64,000 nt of DNA from DYJK01 sp040755055 (GTDB taxonomy: Bacteria > Bacteroidota > Ignavibacteria > Ignavibacteriales > Melioribacteraceae). Below the pieces are notes generated by a model, which was not told the origin of the DNA, did no database searches, and worked only from the letters and a program-made list of their open reading frames with translations. Both the position numbers and the translations under genes were made by a program. Positions 1 to 8,769 of the stretch are shown here, in pieces. The stretch lies in assembly GCA_040755055.1 (NCBI GenBank), contig JBFMBS010000024.1, positions 6,284 through 70,283 of the forward strand, given 5' to 3'. How positions within the stretch are numbered: the first letter of the stretch is position 1; each line of letters begins with the position of its first letter.

Positions 1-60
1 TTGTCCGTAGGTAATGCTCAAGAATAACATCAAAAAAAATACTGTAATTTTTTTAAGCAT
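1..60 (-). CDS. N-terminus of a secreted protein, runs off the left edge
   Basis: Reading the minus strand from an ATG at 60 gives 20 residues that form a typical signal peptide: MLKK start, a hydrophobic core and an end in ITYGQ. A GGAG ribosome-binding site lies about 7 nt before the ATG. The rest of the gene is outside the window, so its function cannot be stated. Confidence 0.6.
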   Translation of the reverse strand, partial: MLKKITVFFLMLFLSITYGQ

Positions 61-194
61 ATTTTGGCTCCTAATAATTTTCAGATTTTCATTAAGAGAA
101 GATGGTTCGCCACAAGTGGGATGTTGTGTCTGATTAAAAGTAGGTTAAGTTTTTCTTAAATACAAGTGGCTTTTATGTGGTGTGTTGCCAAACA

Positions 195-218
195 AAAGCC
201 CGCCGATTGGCGGGTCTT
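195..218 (-). terminator. Rho-independent terminator after the first M1 peptidase gene
   Basis: CCCGCC (199-204), a four-base loop and GGCGGG (209-214) form a perfect 6-bp GC stem. On the minus strand it is followed by TTTTG, about 30 nt after the stop of the peptidase gene. Confidence 0.75.
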
Positions 219-243
219 AAAATAAGATTTCTTCGTACTGTGA

Positions 244-2160
244 TTATTTTGCTTCGTAAATATTTCCTTTTGAATCAGTATCGGGTCCTAATACGGAAAT
301 CAGTTCTATCCTTTTAAATTCTTTAGCTTTATAAATTTTAAATGGAAAAACTTTTTCTCCGTTTTTCCAAACTGATGCCGGTTGATGGAATAATTCTTCG
401 GCGCCGTCTGAGTAAAAAACTTTTATATCTATCGGCACCGGGTAGCTGCCAAGGTTTTTAACCATTACGGTTAAATTTTTATCCTTCTCAAAATTTACTC
501 CGTCAATAGAAAGGTCCGAAAATCCTTGTTCAAAAAACCACGGTTTCCAGAACCAGTCTAAGTTCTCTCCCGCTATTCTATTGAAAGTAAAAAAGAAATC
601 ATAAGGAAGCGGATGTTTTCCGTTCCATGTGTTCATATAATCATGCAGACATTTCTTAAACAGTTCATCACCTAGAAAGTCTCTTAAGATCAAATATGCA
701 ACAGCCGGCTGCTGATACGCCATTAATCCGTAACCTTGTGTTTTAACGGAATACGAAGGTGTAACAAGCGGAAGCATAAAATCTTTACCTAGTGAATATG
801 AAAGCGCATTCACAAATCCCGGCAGTTCGTCCGCTTCCGGTTCCATATTTTTTACAAGGTCAAAAGTGAAAAACGAAGCCCAGCCCTCATCCATCCACGC
901 GTATTTTCTTTCATTGGTGCCCATAAAAAACGGAAAGTATGTGTGGGCAATCTCGTGGAGTGTAACGCCGATCTGGCCGGCTCTGTTGCCGTATGTTCCG
1001 TTATTACACATCATTGGCGATTCCATTCCGCCGCCCCACTTTCTTTCACCATTGAAAACCGTAACCTTTGGATATGGGAAAGGAATTCCAGGCCAATCAT
1101 TGGAAAGTGTTTCAACCGAGAGGCGCCCGAATAGTGCAACTTCTTCCTGGAATTTTCCGTCAGGCGGATAAACCGCTTCGACAAAAACTTTTCTGCCGGT
1201 TAAATCAACTTCTGTGCTGGATCCATCCCATAAATAATTTGAACATGCCGCAAAAGAAAAATCGGGAACGTTCTCTGCTTTAAATTTCCAGACATTTTTT
1301 TCTTTCCCCTGAGTAACTTTTTTGTTTTTGTAATCATCAACAGTAACAATTCTAACAACCTCGTCGGAATTGAGAGCTTGTTGATATCTTTCATAGATTT
1401 CCGGTGCTAAATTTTCTTGAGCATTCCGGATAACGCCGGTTGCCCAAACAATAAAATCGCCCGGCGTTGTAATCTCAACATCAAAATTGCCGGCATCATT
1501 GTAAAACTCTACGGTACCGCCATATTCTTGTTTATCCCATCCATCTACATCATCATAAACTGCTATTTGCGGATACCAATACGCAATATAAAAGGTCGAA
1601 TCGCTGTAAGCACCCATTCTTAAACGTGTTTCTTCGGGAATAACTAAGCTCCATGAAATTTCGATTTCGGCAGATGAGTTTGGCGCAATTCTCTCCGGCA
1701 ATCTGTTTATTACCAAATTGGTCGATGATCTTGCAACACGATATTGTTTAGAATAAAAATCAATTCCTCTACCGTTAATTATTAATGTGTCTATTTCGAC
1801 ACCATCTGTTATATCGTTAACATTCATTGGCCAATCGCGTGCGTTTCCCTTTTTGAAAATATCCTGGTATAATCTAAACACAAATTGTGTAAGCGAATCG
1901 GGGCTGTTATTATAATAAGTGATTAGTGCGTGACCTTTTACGGTGCGTGTTTCGGGAAAGAGTTCTGCCTTTATCGTATAGTCCGAATGATTCACCCAAT
2001 AACCGGGTCCCGGTTTTCCCTCGTAGGAACGCGTTCCCTTTTCATAAGCTTTCAATATGTTGCCCGGTATGTATAGAGAAGAATTTTGAGCCTGGGTGAT
2101 TCCAACAAGAACAAATACCATTATTAATGTTATTACTGTAAAAGAAAATTTGATTTTCAC
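244..2160 (-). CDS. M1-family zinc metallopeptidase, secreted
   Basis: A 638-aa protein with a signal peptide (about residues 1-24). It carries the gluzincin signature HEIAH at 402-406 followed after 18 residues by Glu425 in DEGWA, the zinc-binding set of the M1 aminopeptidase superfamily. The N-terminal half resembles the M1 beta-sandwich and the residues after about 540 look like a C-terminal beta domain. The start is GTG at 2160; no ATG gives the signal peptide. It probably cleaves peptides in the periplasm or outside the cell. It is a tandem paralogue of the next gene, 54 bp upstream, in the same direction. The family is clear from the motifs; the substrate is unknown. Confidence 0.85.
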   Translation of the reverse strand: MKIKFSFTVITLIMVFVLVGITQAQNSSLYIPGNILKAYEKGTRSYEGKPGPGYWVNHSDYTIKAELFPETRTVKGHALITYYNNSPDSLTQFVFRLYQDIFKKGNARDWPMNVNDITDGVEIDTLIINGRGIDFYSKQYRVARSSTNLVINRLPERIAPNSSAEIEISWSLVIPEETRLRMGAYSDSTFYIAYWYPQIAVYDDVDGWDKQEYGGTVEFYNDAGNFDVEITTPGDFIVWATGVIRNAQENLAPEIYERYQQALNSDEVVRIVTVDDYKNKKVTQGKEKNVWKFKAENVPDFSFAACSNYLWDGSSTEVDLTGRKVFVEAVYPPDGKFQEEVALFGRLSVETLSNDWPGIPFPYPKVTVFNGERKWGGGMESPMMCNNGTYGNRAGQIGVTLHEIAHTYFPFFMGTNERKYAWMDEGWASFFTFDLVKNMEPEADELPGFVNALSYSLGKDFMLPLVTPSYSVKTQGYGLMAYQQPAVAYLILRDFLGDELFKKCLHDYMNTWNGKHPLPYDFFFTFNRIAGENLDWFWKPWFFEQGFSDLSIDGVNFEKDKNLTVMVKNLGSYPVPIDIKVFYSDGAEELFHQPASVWKNGEKVFPFKIYKAKEFKRIELISVLGPDTDSKGNIYEAK

Positions 2161-2214
2161 GGGACCCCCGTATATGTTGATAATTTTTAATTCGCCAGTT
2201 AGAACATTTTTGTA

Positions 2215-4113
2215 TTACTTCAAAACAACAACATTGTCTTCTAAATTTACATCCGGTACTTGTGTTGTTCCGAGTTCAATTCTTTTTACTTTCTCTTTTG
2301 AACCGGTTGTGTGAAGTATTTCCGTTTTCCCGTCTTTCCATAGATCTGCTGCGGCACTGAAAATAATTTCTTCGGTACCGTCTTCAAAATAAAATTTAAT
2401 AATTACCGGAAGCGGCAGACCGCCTTTGTTCTTAACCGTGATTTTTATTTCATTGTTAACCTTGTTTGCCGATAAAGTAAGATCGGGGTAGTTGTTTTCG
2501 AAGAACCACGGCTTCCAATACCAATCTAAATTTTCTCCGGTGGTTTGATCAAAAGTAAAAAAGAAATCATACGGGAGAGGATGCTTGCCATTCCATCTAT
2601 CCATGTATTCGTGAAGTGCTTTGAGAAATTTTTCATCGCCAAGAAATTGTCTTAGGAATTCGTATGCAGCACCGGGTCTTCTATATGATGCCGTACGATA
2701 TGCCGGATTTTTTATGAGATAGGAAAGTGTTCTCGGCGGCGTGTCTGTTTCGCTTCCGGCAAATTCTGAATAGCTTTGTGCATTGCGCGTCCGCGGATCG
2801 TACCCGGGCGCTTTCTCTGTTTGAAAATCAAACGGAAGCATTGTTGCCCAGCCTTCGTCCATCCAAGCATATTTTTTCTCGTTGATTCCCATATAAAACG
2901 GAAAATATGTGTGACAAATTTCGTGAGATGTTACGTGTACTGTTCCTATAAGATCTTCTATGGCGGAGTCGTTACACATCATTGGAAATTCCATTCCGCC
3001 TTGCCCGTTAAAAACCGTCATAAGCGGATACGGATACGGTACACCCGGAATCTCTGCCGAAAAACTTTCGATTGCTTTGCGTGCTATTTCTGCTACGTTC
3101 GAAAAATACTCCGTGTTTTTATTGTAAGCCGCAGAGATAAATGTTCTTCTTCCGGTTTGCTTATCTACAACAAGACTCGAAGCATCCCACAAGTAATGAT
3201 CGCTGACTGCAAATGCAAAATCGGGAACGTATTCCGCCCTGATTTTATAAACGAGTTTTTCTTTGTCTGTCGTTACGTTTCTATTTTCCGAATCTTTTTT
3301 TGTAACGATGTTAATTATTTTATCCGATCGGGATGCGTTCTTATATCTTTCTAGAACGTTTTGTGAATAAACTTCTTCCGGGTTTTGTAAAACGCCCGTT
3401 GACCATAGGAGAAATCCTTCCGGTACCGTTATTTCTACTTCATAATCATTGAAGTCGTTATACATTTCCGCTTGGCCCGTATAGGACAAAACATCCCAGC
3501 CGTCAATATCATCATAGACTGCAATTTGCGGATACCAATACGCAACAAAGAAAGATGTGTTGTCATACGCACCGGTTCTTACTTGTGATTTGTTTGCAAT
3601 TGTGTAATTCCAGTCTATCTTTATTTCAACCGATCTCTTTGGGAAAAGATTTTTTGAAAGCGGAATAAAAAGATTTGTTCCTTCGCGCCTCGGAGAAGTT
3701 TTGCCGCCATCTATTTTTAATTCTTCTCCGTTAACAATTAATTTTTCAATTACTGCTCCATCATTGATTACGTCCGCATCAACTTCAAAATCCCGTGCAT
3801 TACCTTTACGGTAAAAATCTGGGTAAAGATGAAGAACTATCTGTGTTAGGGTGTCCGGACTATTATTAAAATACACTATTGATTCTTCGCCGGAAAGTTT
3901 ACGTGATACCGGGTCAAGTTCCGCTTTGATTTTATAAACGGAATTGTTCTGCCAATAATTTAGTCCGGGCTTTCCTTCGAAGGTTCGAGTTCTGTTTTCG
4001 TATGCGCGTTGAATATTGAGCGGCAAAGGAAGAGTTGATTGTTGTGCTTTTATTTGAGATGAAAACAACTGCACAATAAAAAGGAGGGCAGAAAGAAGAA
4101 ATTTATTTTTCAT
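2215..4113 (-). CDS. M1-family zinc metallopeptidase, secreted (paralogue)
   Basis: A 632-aa protein with a signal peptide ending near residue 23 and the zinc motif HEICH at 397-401, with Glu420 in the matching DEGWA block. It aligns along its whole length with the downstream gene (shared blocks such as YWYPQIAVYDD and HPLPYDFFFTF), so the two arose by tandem duplication. An AGGAG ribosome-binding site precedes the ATG. Both probably act as exported aminopeptidases. Sequence divergence is large enough that their substrates may differ. Confidence 0.85.
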   Translation of the reverse strand: MKNKFLLSALLFIVQLFSSQIKAQQSTLPLPLNIQRAYENRTRTFEGKPGLNYWQNNSVYKIKAELDPVSRKLSGEESIVYFNNSPDTLTQIVLHLYPDFYRKGNARDFEVDADVINDGAVIEKLIVNGEELKIDGGKTSPRREGTNLFIPLSKNLFPKRSVEIKIDWNYTIANKSQVRTGAYDNTSFFVAYWYPQIAVYDDIDGWDVLSYTGQAEMYNDFNDYEVEITVPEGFLLWSTGVLQNPEEVYSQNVLERYKNASRSDKIINIVTKKDSENRNVTTDKEKLVYKIRAEYVPDFAFAVSDHYLWDASSLVVDKQTGRRTFISAAYNKNTEYFSNVAEIARKAIESFSAEIPGVPYPYPLMTVFNGQGGMEFPMMCNDSAIEDLIGTVHVTSHEICHTYFPFYMGINEKKYAWMDEGWATMLPFDFQTEKAPGYDPRTRNAQSYSEFAGSETDTPPRTLSYLIKNPAYRTASYRRPGAAYEFLRQFLGDEKFLKALHEYMDRWNGKHPLPYDFFFTFDQTTGENLDWYWKPWFFENNYPDLTLSANKVNNEIKITVKNKGGLPLPVIIKFYFEDGTEEIIFSAAADLWKDGKTEILHTTGSKEKVKRIELGTTQVPDVNLEDNVVVLK

Positions 4114-4209
4114 TATTCTCCTATTCCTTTCTCATAATTTGTGTTTTATGGCTGTCAATTATTTGTAGCTGAAGATCACGCTTTTTAATCCGTCGCAGCA
4201 ATGAAATAG

Positions 4210-5415
4210 TTATTCTGCTATTACTTTCTCCGGAATTTTTTTGAGTGCGTTTTCAAGATCATCAATAATATCTTTCACGTTTTCGATTCCGACTGATAGC
4301 CGAACAAGTCCTTCCGTAATGCCGGCGGATTTCCGCGCTTCTTCCCCCATGGTTAAGTGGGTCATGCTTGCCGGGTGTTGAATTAATGTCTCTACACCGC
4401 CAAGCGATACTGCGAGTTTGCAAAGTTTAACATTATTCATAACTGTTTCACCGGCTTTAAATCCCCCCTTGAGTTCAAAGGAGATCATTCCGCCGTGTCC
4501 ATAATGCTGCTTTAGTCCTACTTGATAATTCGGGTGACTTTTTAATCCGGGGTAGCGTACCCATTTTACTTTCGGGTGGTTCTCAAGATACTCCGCAATA
4601 AGCTGTGCATTCTCACAGTGCCTTTGCATTCTTATCGATAATGTTTTTAATCCCCGGTGAACAAGAAACGAATTAAACGGATCGATCACGCCGCCAAGCT
4701 GATTTAATGTTCTGCGCATCTTCGAATACATCTCTTCGTCTTTAACAACAACAATTCCGGCAACAACATCTGCGTGGCCATTTAAAAATTTTGTCATGCT
4801 GTGAAGAACAACATCCGCACCAAACTTAAACGGGTTCTGCAATGCCGGACTCATAAATGTATTATCAACTATAAAGAGAGCGTTATTTCTGTGTGAGAGT
4901 TTTGCTGCTGCTTCAAGATCGGTAATGGCAATAACCGGGTTTGCTGGCGATTCGACATAAATAATTTTTGTGTTAGGTTTTATTGCGCGCTCAATTTCTT
5001 CGGCAACGTCGGTATCTACAAATGTTGATTCAATATTGAACTTGCTCAGTACTGTATGCAGCAACGTCATTGTTGGACCATAAACAGATTTGCTGCAAAT
5101 TACGTGATCGCCGGATTGAAGAAGTGTAATGAAAACGGTGCTTATTGCGGCCATTCCGCTTGCGCAGCCCAGCGCTTTGTAACCGCCTTCAAGTTCTGCA
5201 ACAGCATTTTCCATTGCTTCAACTGTGGGGTTTTTCATTCGTGTATATATGTAGCCGTTCGCCTCACCCTTAAAGAGCGATGCGCCGTGCTCGGCAGACT
5301 CAAACTGAAATGTTGATGTTTGATATATCGGGGGAACGACCGGGCCAAATTCATAATCGCTCATTCCGCTGTGAACACATTTAGAATCGAATTGAAGATT
5401 TGTGTTATGGGACAT
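4210..5415 (-). CDS. PLP-dependent Cys/Met metabolism enzyme (gamma-lyase or gamma-synthase)
   Basis: A 401-aa fold-type I PLP enzyme of the Cys/Met metabolism family. Evidence is the SMTKFLNGHADVVAG block, whose Lys209 should form the Schiff base, the YTRMKNPT block near the N-terminus and the C-terminal GVETLIQHPASMTH block. The length fits methionine gamma-lyase, cystathionine gamma-synthase or cystathionine gamma-lyase (about 380-400 aa). The sequence alone does not separate these activities. It probably acts in the cytoplasm in transsulfuration or methionine breakdown. An AGGAAA element lies upstream of the ATG. There is no sulfur operon around it. Confidence 0.85.
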   Translation of the reverse strand: MSHNTNLQFDSKCVHSGMSDYEFGPVVPPIYQTSTFQFESAEHGASLFKGEANGYIYTRMKNPTVEAMENAVAELEGGYKALGCASGMAAISTVFITLLQSGDHVICSKSVYGPTMTLLHTVLSKFNIESTFVDTDVAEEIERAIKPNTKIIYVESPANPVIAITDLEAAAKLSHRNNALFIVDNTFMSPALQNPFKFGADVVLHSMTKFLNGHADVVAGIVVVKDEEMYSKMRRTLNQLGGVIDPFNSFLVHRGLKTLSIRMQRHCENAQLIAEYLENHPKVKWVRYPGLKSHPNYQVGLKQHYGHGGMISFELKGGFKAGETVMNNVKLCKLAVSLGGVETLIQHPASMTHLTMGEEARKSAGITEGLVRLSVGIENVKDIIDDLENALKKIPEKVIAE

Positions 5416-5469
5416 TTTTATTTTTTCCTACAATGTATGCATCAGAAAATCCTGAATTTATAGTTTCAC

Positions 5470-5580
5470 TTTGTAGAACTCTGCGGTTTTTCTGTATTCC
5501 TCCGTGAAATGAAAAATAACTTACTCAGAGTTCCACCGAGAAATCACAGAGGTACTCGGAGAAAAACCGGCCTCATTAGG
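5470..5580. repeat. Imperfect inverted intergenic repeat (CACAGAG/CGGAGAA type)
   Basis: Between gyrA and the PLP enzyme gene, a stretch reading CGGTTTTTCTG..CTCCGTG (about 5483-5507) is roughly the reverse complement of ATCACAGAGG..CGGAGAAAAACCGG (about 5544-5571). The wording resembles the dispersed CACAGAG-type intergenic repeats seen in many bacterial genomes. Only one unit is visible in this window. Confidence 0.4.
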
Positions 5581-5606
5581 TTCAACAATACCTTTTTATT
5601 AAATAT

Positions 5607-8054
5607 TTATTCTACCCCGTTTCCGTTTTCTTCTTCCGGAATTACGCGAGCAATATCTGCAATGTCATCGCCTTCGTTCAAACGAATCAAGCGTACACCT
5701 TGCGTATTTCTTCCCATCACGCGAAGTTCGGATACTGATTGCCGGATTACCATTCCGCCGGTCGTGATTATTACCAGTTCGTCACTATCGTTCACTTCTT
5801 TCATTGCTATTAACTTTCCGTTACGCTCGGAAGTTTTAACCGTGATAACACCTTTTCCACCGCGCCGTGTTAATCTATAATCTTCTATCTCCGAACGTTT
5901 GCCGAATCCTTTCTCGGTAACCACCATCAACGTTGTAGCATTACGCACTACAATCATTCCTATCACTACGTCGTTTTTACCAAGGCGCACACCGCGCACG
6001 CCGGTTGCGGTTCTTCCCATATCGCGAACATCTTTTTCGTTGAAACGAATTGCCATTCCGTTACTTGTTCCGATAATTATATCGTTCTTCCCCTCGCTTA
6101 GTTTTGCTTCGATCAATCTGTCTCCGGCAGCAAGCGATATTGCATTAATTCCTCCGCGCCTGATATTCGAGTATGCCGAGAGAACCGTTTTTTTCACTGT
6201 GCCTTTTTCGGTCGCCATCACAATAAATTTATCATCCGTAAATTCCTTGACAGTTACGAATGCGGTTATTTTTTCTTCTTTTTCTTTTTCAATTAGATTT
6301 AATATCGATCTTCCTTTGGCCGCACGTCCGCCTTCCGGAATTTCGTGAACCTTAAGCCAATAACATTTTCCGCGATCCGTAAAGAACATGATGTAATGGT
6401 GCGTTGAAGCTACGAACATATGCTCGATGAAATCTTCCTCTTTCGAACCGGCTCCGATTACACCTTTGCCGCCGCGTGCTTGTCTGCGGTATCCGCTAAC
6501 CGGGAATCTCTTAATGAATCCCTGGTGTGAGATTGTAACAACAACATCTTCTTCGGCAATTATATCTTCGAGCGAAAATTCTTTGAAGTCGCGGACTATT
6601 TCTGTTCTTCTTTCATCTGCATATTTTTCACGAAGAGCAAGAAGCTCGTCTTTGATAATTTGCTTTCTCAATTTTTCGTTTCCGAGAATCGCTTTTAATT
6701 TTTGAATGAGCTTAATCGTTTCTTTGTATTCGTCCTCTATCTTTTTACGTTCAAGTCCCGTTAAGCGCTGCAACCTCATGTCGAGAATTGCTTTCGCTTG
6801 AATTTCCGAGAGTTTGAACTTTTTCATCAAATTATTTTTAGCAGTTTCAACATCACGCGATTTTTTGATTGTCTCAATCACCGCATCGATGTTATCGAGA
6901 GCAATTATATAGCCCTCTAAAATGTGGGCGCGTCTTTCGGCAGCATCGAGATCATATTTCGTTCTGCGGACCAGCACATCCATCCTATGATCGAGGAAAT
7001 GCTGCATCATTTGTTGGAGTGTTAATACTTTCGGAACACCATTAACAAGCGCAAGCATTATAACACCAAAAGTCACTTGCATCTGCGTGTGTTTGAAAAG
7101 CTGGTTGAGCGTTACTGCCGGCTGTCCATCGCGTTTCATTTCGATTACAACGCGCAAACCATCACGGTCAGATTCGTCCCGGATATTTGAAATGCCGTCA
7201 ATCTTTCCTTCTCTAACAAGGTCGGCAATCTTTTCTATCAGCGCTGCTTTGTTAACTTGATATGGAATTTCCGTGATGACAATATTCTCGCGCTCGTTTT
7301 TCATAACTTCTATGTTAGCTTTAGCGCGTAATACTATTCTTCCTCTTCCGGTTAAGAATGCCTCTTTTACTCCGTCGTAACCGTAAATTATTCCGCCGGT
7401 CGGAAAGTCCGGAGCTTTAACATATTTCATCAACTCTTCGGGTTTCAGTTTCGGATTTTCTATTGTAGCAATAAGACCGTCTATGATTTCTCCAAGGTTG
7501 TGAGGTGGAATATTTGTTGCCATACCAACGGCAATACCGCTTGCGCCGTTGATAAGTAAGTTCGGTAAGTATGCCGGAAGAACTGTGGGCTCTTGTAATG
7601 ATTCGTCGAAGTTGTTAACAAAATCAACGGTGTTTTTGTCGAGATCGCGAAGCATTTCGTCTGCTATACGTGCTAATCTTGCTTCTGTATAACGCATTGC
7701 CGCCGGACTGTCGCCATCGATCGATCCGAAATTTCCTTGTCCATCTACTAATGGATAGCGCAGTGAAAAATCCTGAACCATCCGCACCATTGAATCATAA
7801 ACTGCTGTATCGCCGTGCGGATGATATTTACCGAGAACCTCTCCAACGATACGTGCGGATTTTTTATACGGTTTGTTATGCGGCACCCCGAGTTCGTGCA
7901 TTCCGAACAGAACTCTGCGGTGAACCGGTTTTAATCCGTCTCTTACATCGGGCAAAGCGCGGGCAACTATTACGCTCATCGCATAATCGATGTAAGATGA
8001 TTTCATTTCTTCTTCTAACGATACGGGTATTATTTTCTCGAAAATTGTAGTCAT
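5607..8054 (-). CDS. gyrA: DNA gyrase subunit A
   Basis: An 815-aa protein that, with GyrB, forms the ATP-dependent type II topoisomerase that introduces negative supercoils. The catalytic Tyr122 lies in AAMRYTEAR. The quinolone-determining region reads HPHGDTAVYD, with Thr at the E. coli Ser83 position and Asp at 87. The C-terminal wrapping domain carries a GyrA box (RQARGGKG, about residue 530) and repeated beta-pinwheel blades (TRRGGKGV, GRTATGVRG, GRNTQGVR). The length is normal for gyrase. It is the last gene of the minus-strand run that starts at dnaA and is separated from gyrB by four non-replication features. Confidence 0.97.
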   Translation of the reverse strand: MTTIFEKIIPVSLEEEMKSSYIDYAMSVIVARALPDVRDGLKPVHRRVLFGMHELGVPHNKPYKKSARIVGEVLGKYHPHGDTAVYDSMVRMVQDFSLRYPLVDGQGNFGSIDGDSPAAMRYTEARLARIADEMLRDLDKNTVDFVNNFDESLQEPTVLPAYLPNLLINGASGIAVGMATNIPPHNLGEIIDGLIATIENPKLKPEELMKYVKAPDFPTGGIIYGYDGVKEAFLTGRGRIVLRAKANIEVMKNERENIVITEIPYQVNKAALIEKIADLVREGKIDGISNIRDESDRDGLRVVIEMKRDGQPAVTLNQLFKHTQMQVTFGVIMLALVNGVPKVLTLQQMMQHFLDHRMDVLVRRTKYDLDAAERRAHILEGYIIALDNIDAVIETIKKSRDVETAKNNLMKKFKLSEIQAKAILDMRLQRLTGLERKKIEDEYKETIKLIQKLKAILGNEKLRKQIIKDELLALREKYADERRTEIVRDFKEFSLEDIIAEEDVVVTISHQGFIKRFPVSGYRRQARGGKGVIGAGSKEEDFIEHMFVASTHHYIMFFTDRGKCYWLKVHEIPEGGRAAKGRSILNLIEKEKEEKITAFVTVKEFTDDKFIVMATEKGTVKKTVLSAYSNIRRGGINAISLAAGDRLIEAKLSEGKNDIIIGTSNGMAIRFNEKDVRDMGRTATGVRGVRLGKNDVVIGMIVVRNATTLMVVTEKGFGKRSEIEDYRLTRRGGKGVITVKTSERNGKLIAMKEVNDSDELVIITTGGMVIRQSVSELRVMGRNTQGVRLIRLNEGDDIADIARVIPEEENGNGVE

Positions 8055-8099
8055 GTTTTTCTATTTATTATTTATGATTTGGGAATTCCGGATTGCTTT

Positions 8100-8477
8100 T
8101 TAATTTAATTTCTTATCTACATCTGCTATAATCTTCTTTATTGCATTATCAAGTATAGGAATATGAATTTTACAAATCTTATAGATTTCTTCCGAATCTA
8201 TATCAAAATAATGATGTGAAATCTTATCGCGAAAATTGATTGCACCTTTCCAGTCAACTTCCGGGTGTTGCTCTAATGCACCTAGAAAATCTTTTGAAAT
8301 TTTTTTTAACACTTCACCTATTGCCTGAAGGCGCATTGAGATTGCATCAAGTTTATCTATTGTGTCTTGATCTCTAAGAAAATCTTCGGGTGTTTTTATG
8401 TTTTCAAAACTTTTTTTAATCTTTGAAATCGCCTCGTCTATATCAAGCAATTTCTTGTATAGAAGTTCATTAGACAT
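8100..8477 (-). CDS. HepT-like HEPN ribonuclease toxin
   Basis: A 125-aa, mostly helical protein with the HEPN motif RX4HXY at Arg83-His88-Tyr90 (sequence RDKISHHY). In the MntA-HepT type VII toxin-antitoxin family this motif forms the RNase active site, and the tyrosine is the residue that the partner nucleotidyltransferase AMPylates to silence the toxin. It overlaps the upstream mntA-like gene by 8 bp, so the two are cotranscribed and probably translationally coupled. Family assignment rests on the motif and the partner; activity is inferred. Confidence 0.85.
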   Translation of the reverse strand: MSNELLYKKLLDIDEAISKIKKSFENIKTPEDFLRDQDTIDKLDAISMRLQAIGEVLKKISKDFLGALEQHPEVDWKGAINFRDKISHHYFDIDSEEIYKICKIHIPILDNAIKKIIADVDKKLN

Positions 8478-8763
8478 ATAATGCCTCTTTTTCCAACTCT
8501 TCTAAAAATCTTTTTCTAATGTTAGAATGCTTTCTTACAACATCTACTTTGTGCCCGAATTGTTTTTCTAGATATTCTATCAATTCGCATCTTTTAAAGA
8601 AATCCGGCTGCATCTCTACAAAAAAATCTATGTCACTTTCCTCCGTTTCTTCTCCGCGAGCATACGAGCCAAAAAGGGAAATACTTGTTACACCGTACTT
8701 TTCTTGCAAGTATTCTTTTTTGCCTTTAAGAAATTCTATTATGTGTTCTTTATCTATTTTCAT
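8470..8763 (-). CDS. MntA-like minimal nucleotidyltransferase antitoxin
   Basis: A 97-aa protein with the minimal nucleotidyltransferase motif GSX10DXD at Gly32-Ser33 and Asp44/Asp46, and a likely third metal ligand Asp74 in KVDVV. In the studied MntA-HepT systems this protein transfers AMP units to the HEPN toxin. The gene starts 7 bp after the transporter gene ends and overlaps the toxin gene, so transcription may come from the gyrB side. The order antitoxin-toxin on the same strand fits the family. Confidence 0.85.
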   Translation of the reverse strand: MKIDKEHIIEFLKGKKEYLQEKYGVTSISLFGSYARGEETEESDIDFFVEMQPDFFKRCELIEYLEKQFGHKVDVVRKHSNIRKRFLEELEKEALYV

Positions 8764-8769
8764 TTCTTA

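Noticed and set aside
5907..8054. GyrA Thr83 as a resistance mutation
   Set aside because: Thr at this position is a natural variant in several groups; without relatives for comparison it cannot be called a mutation.
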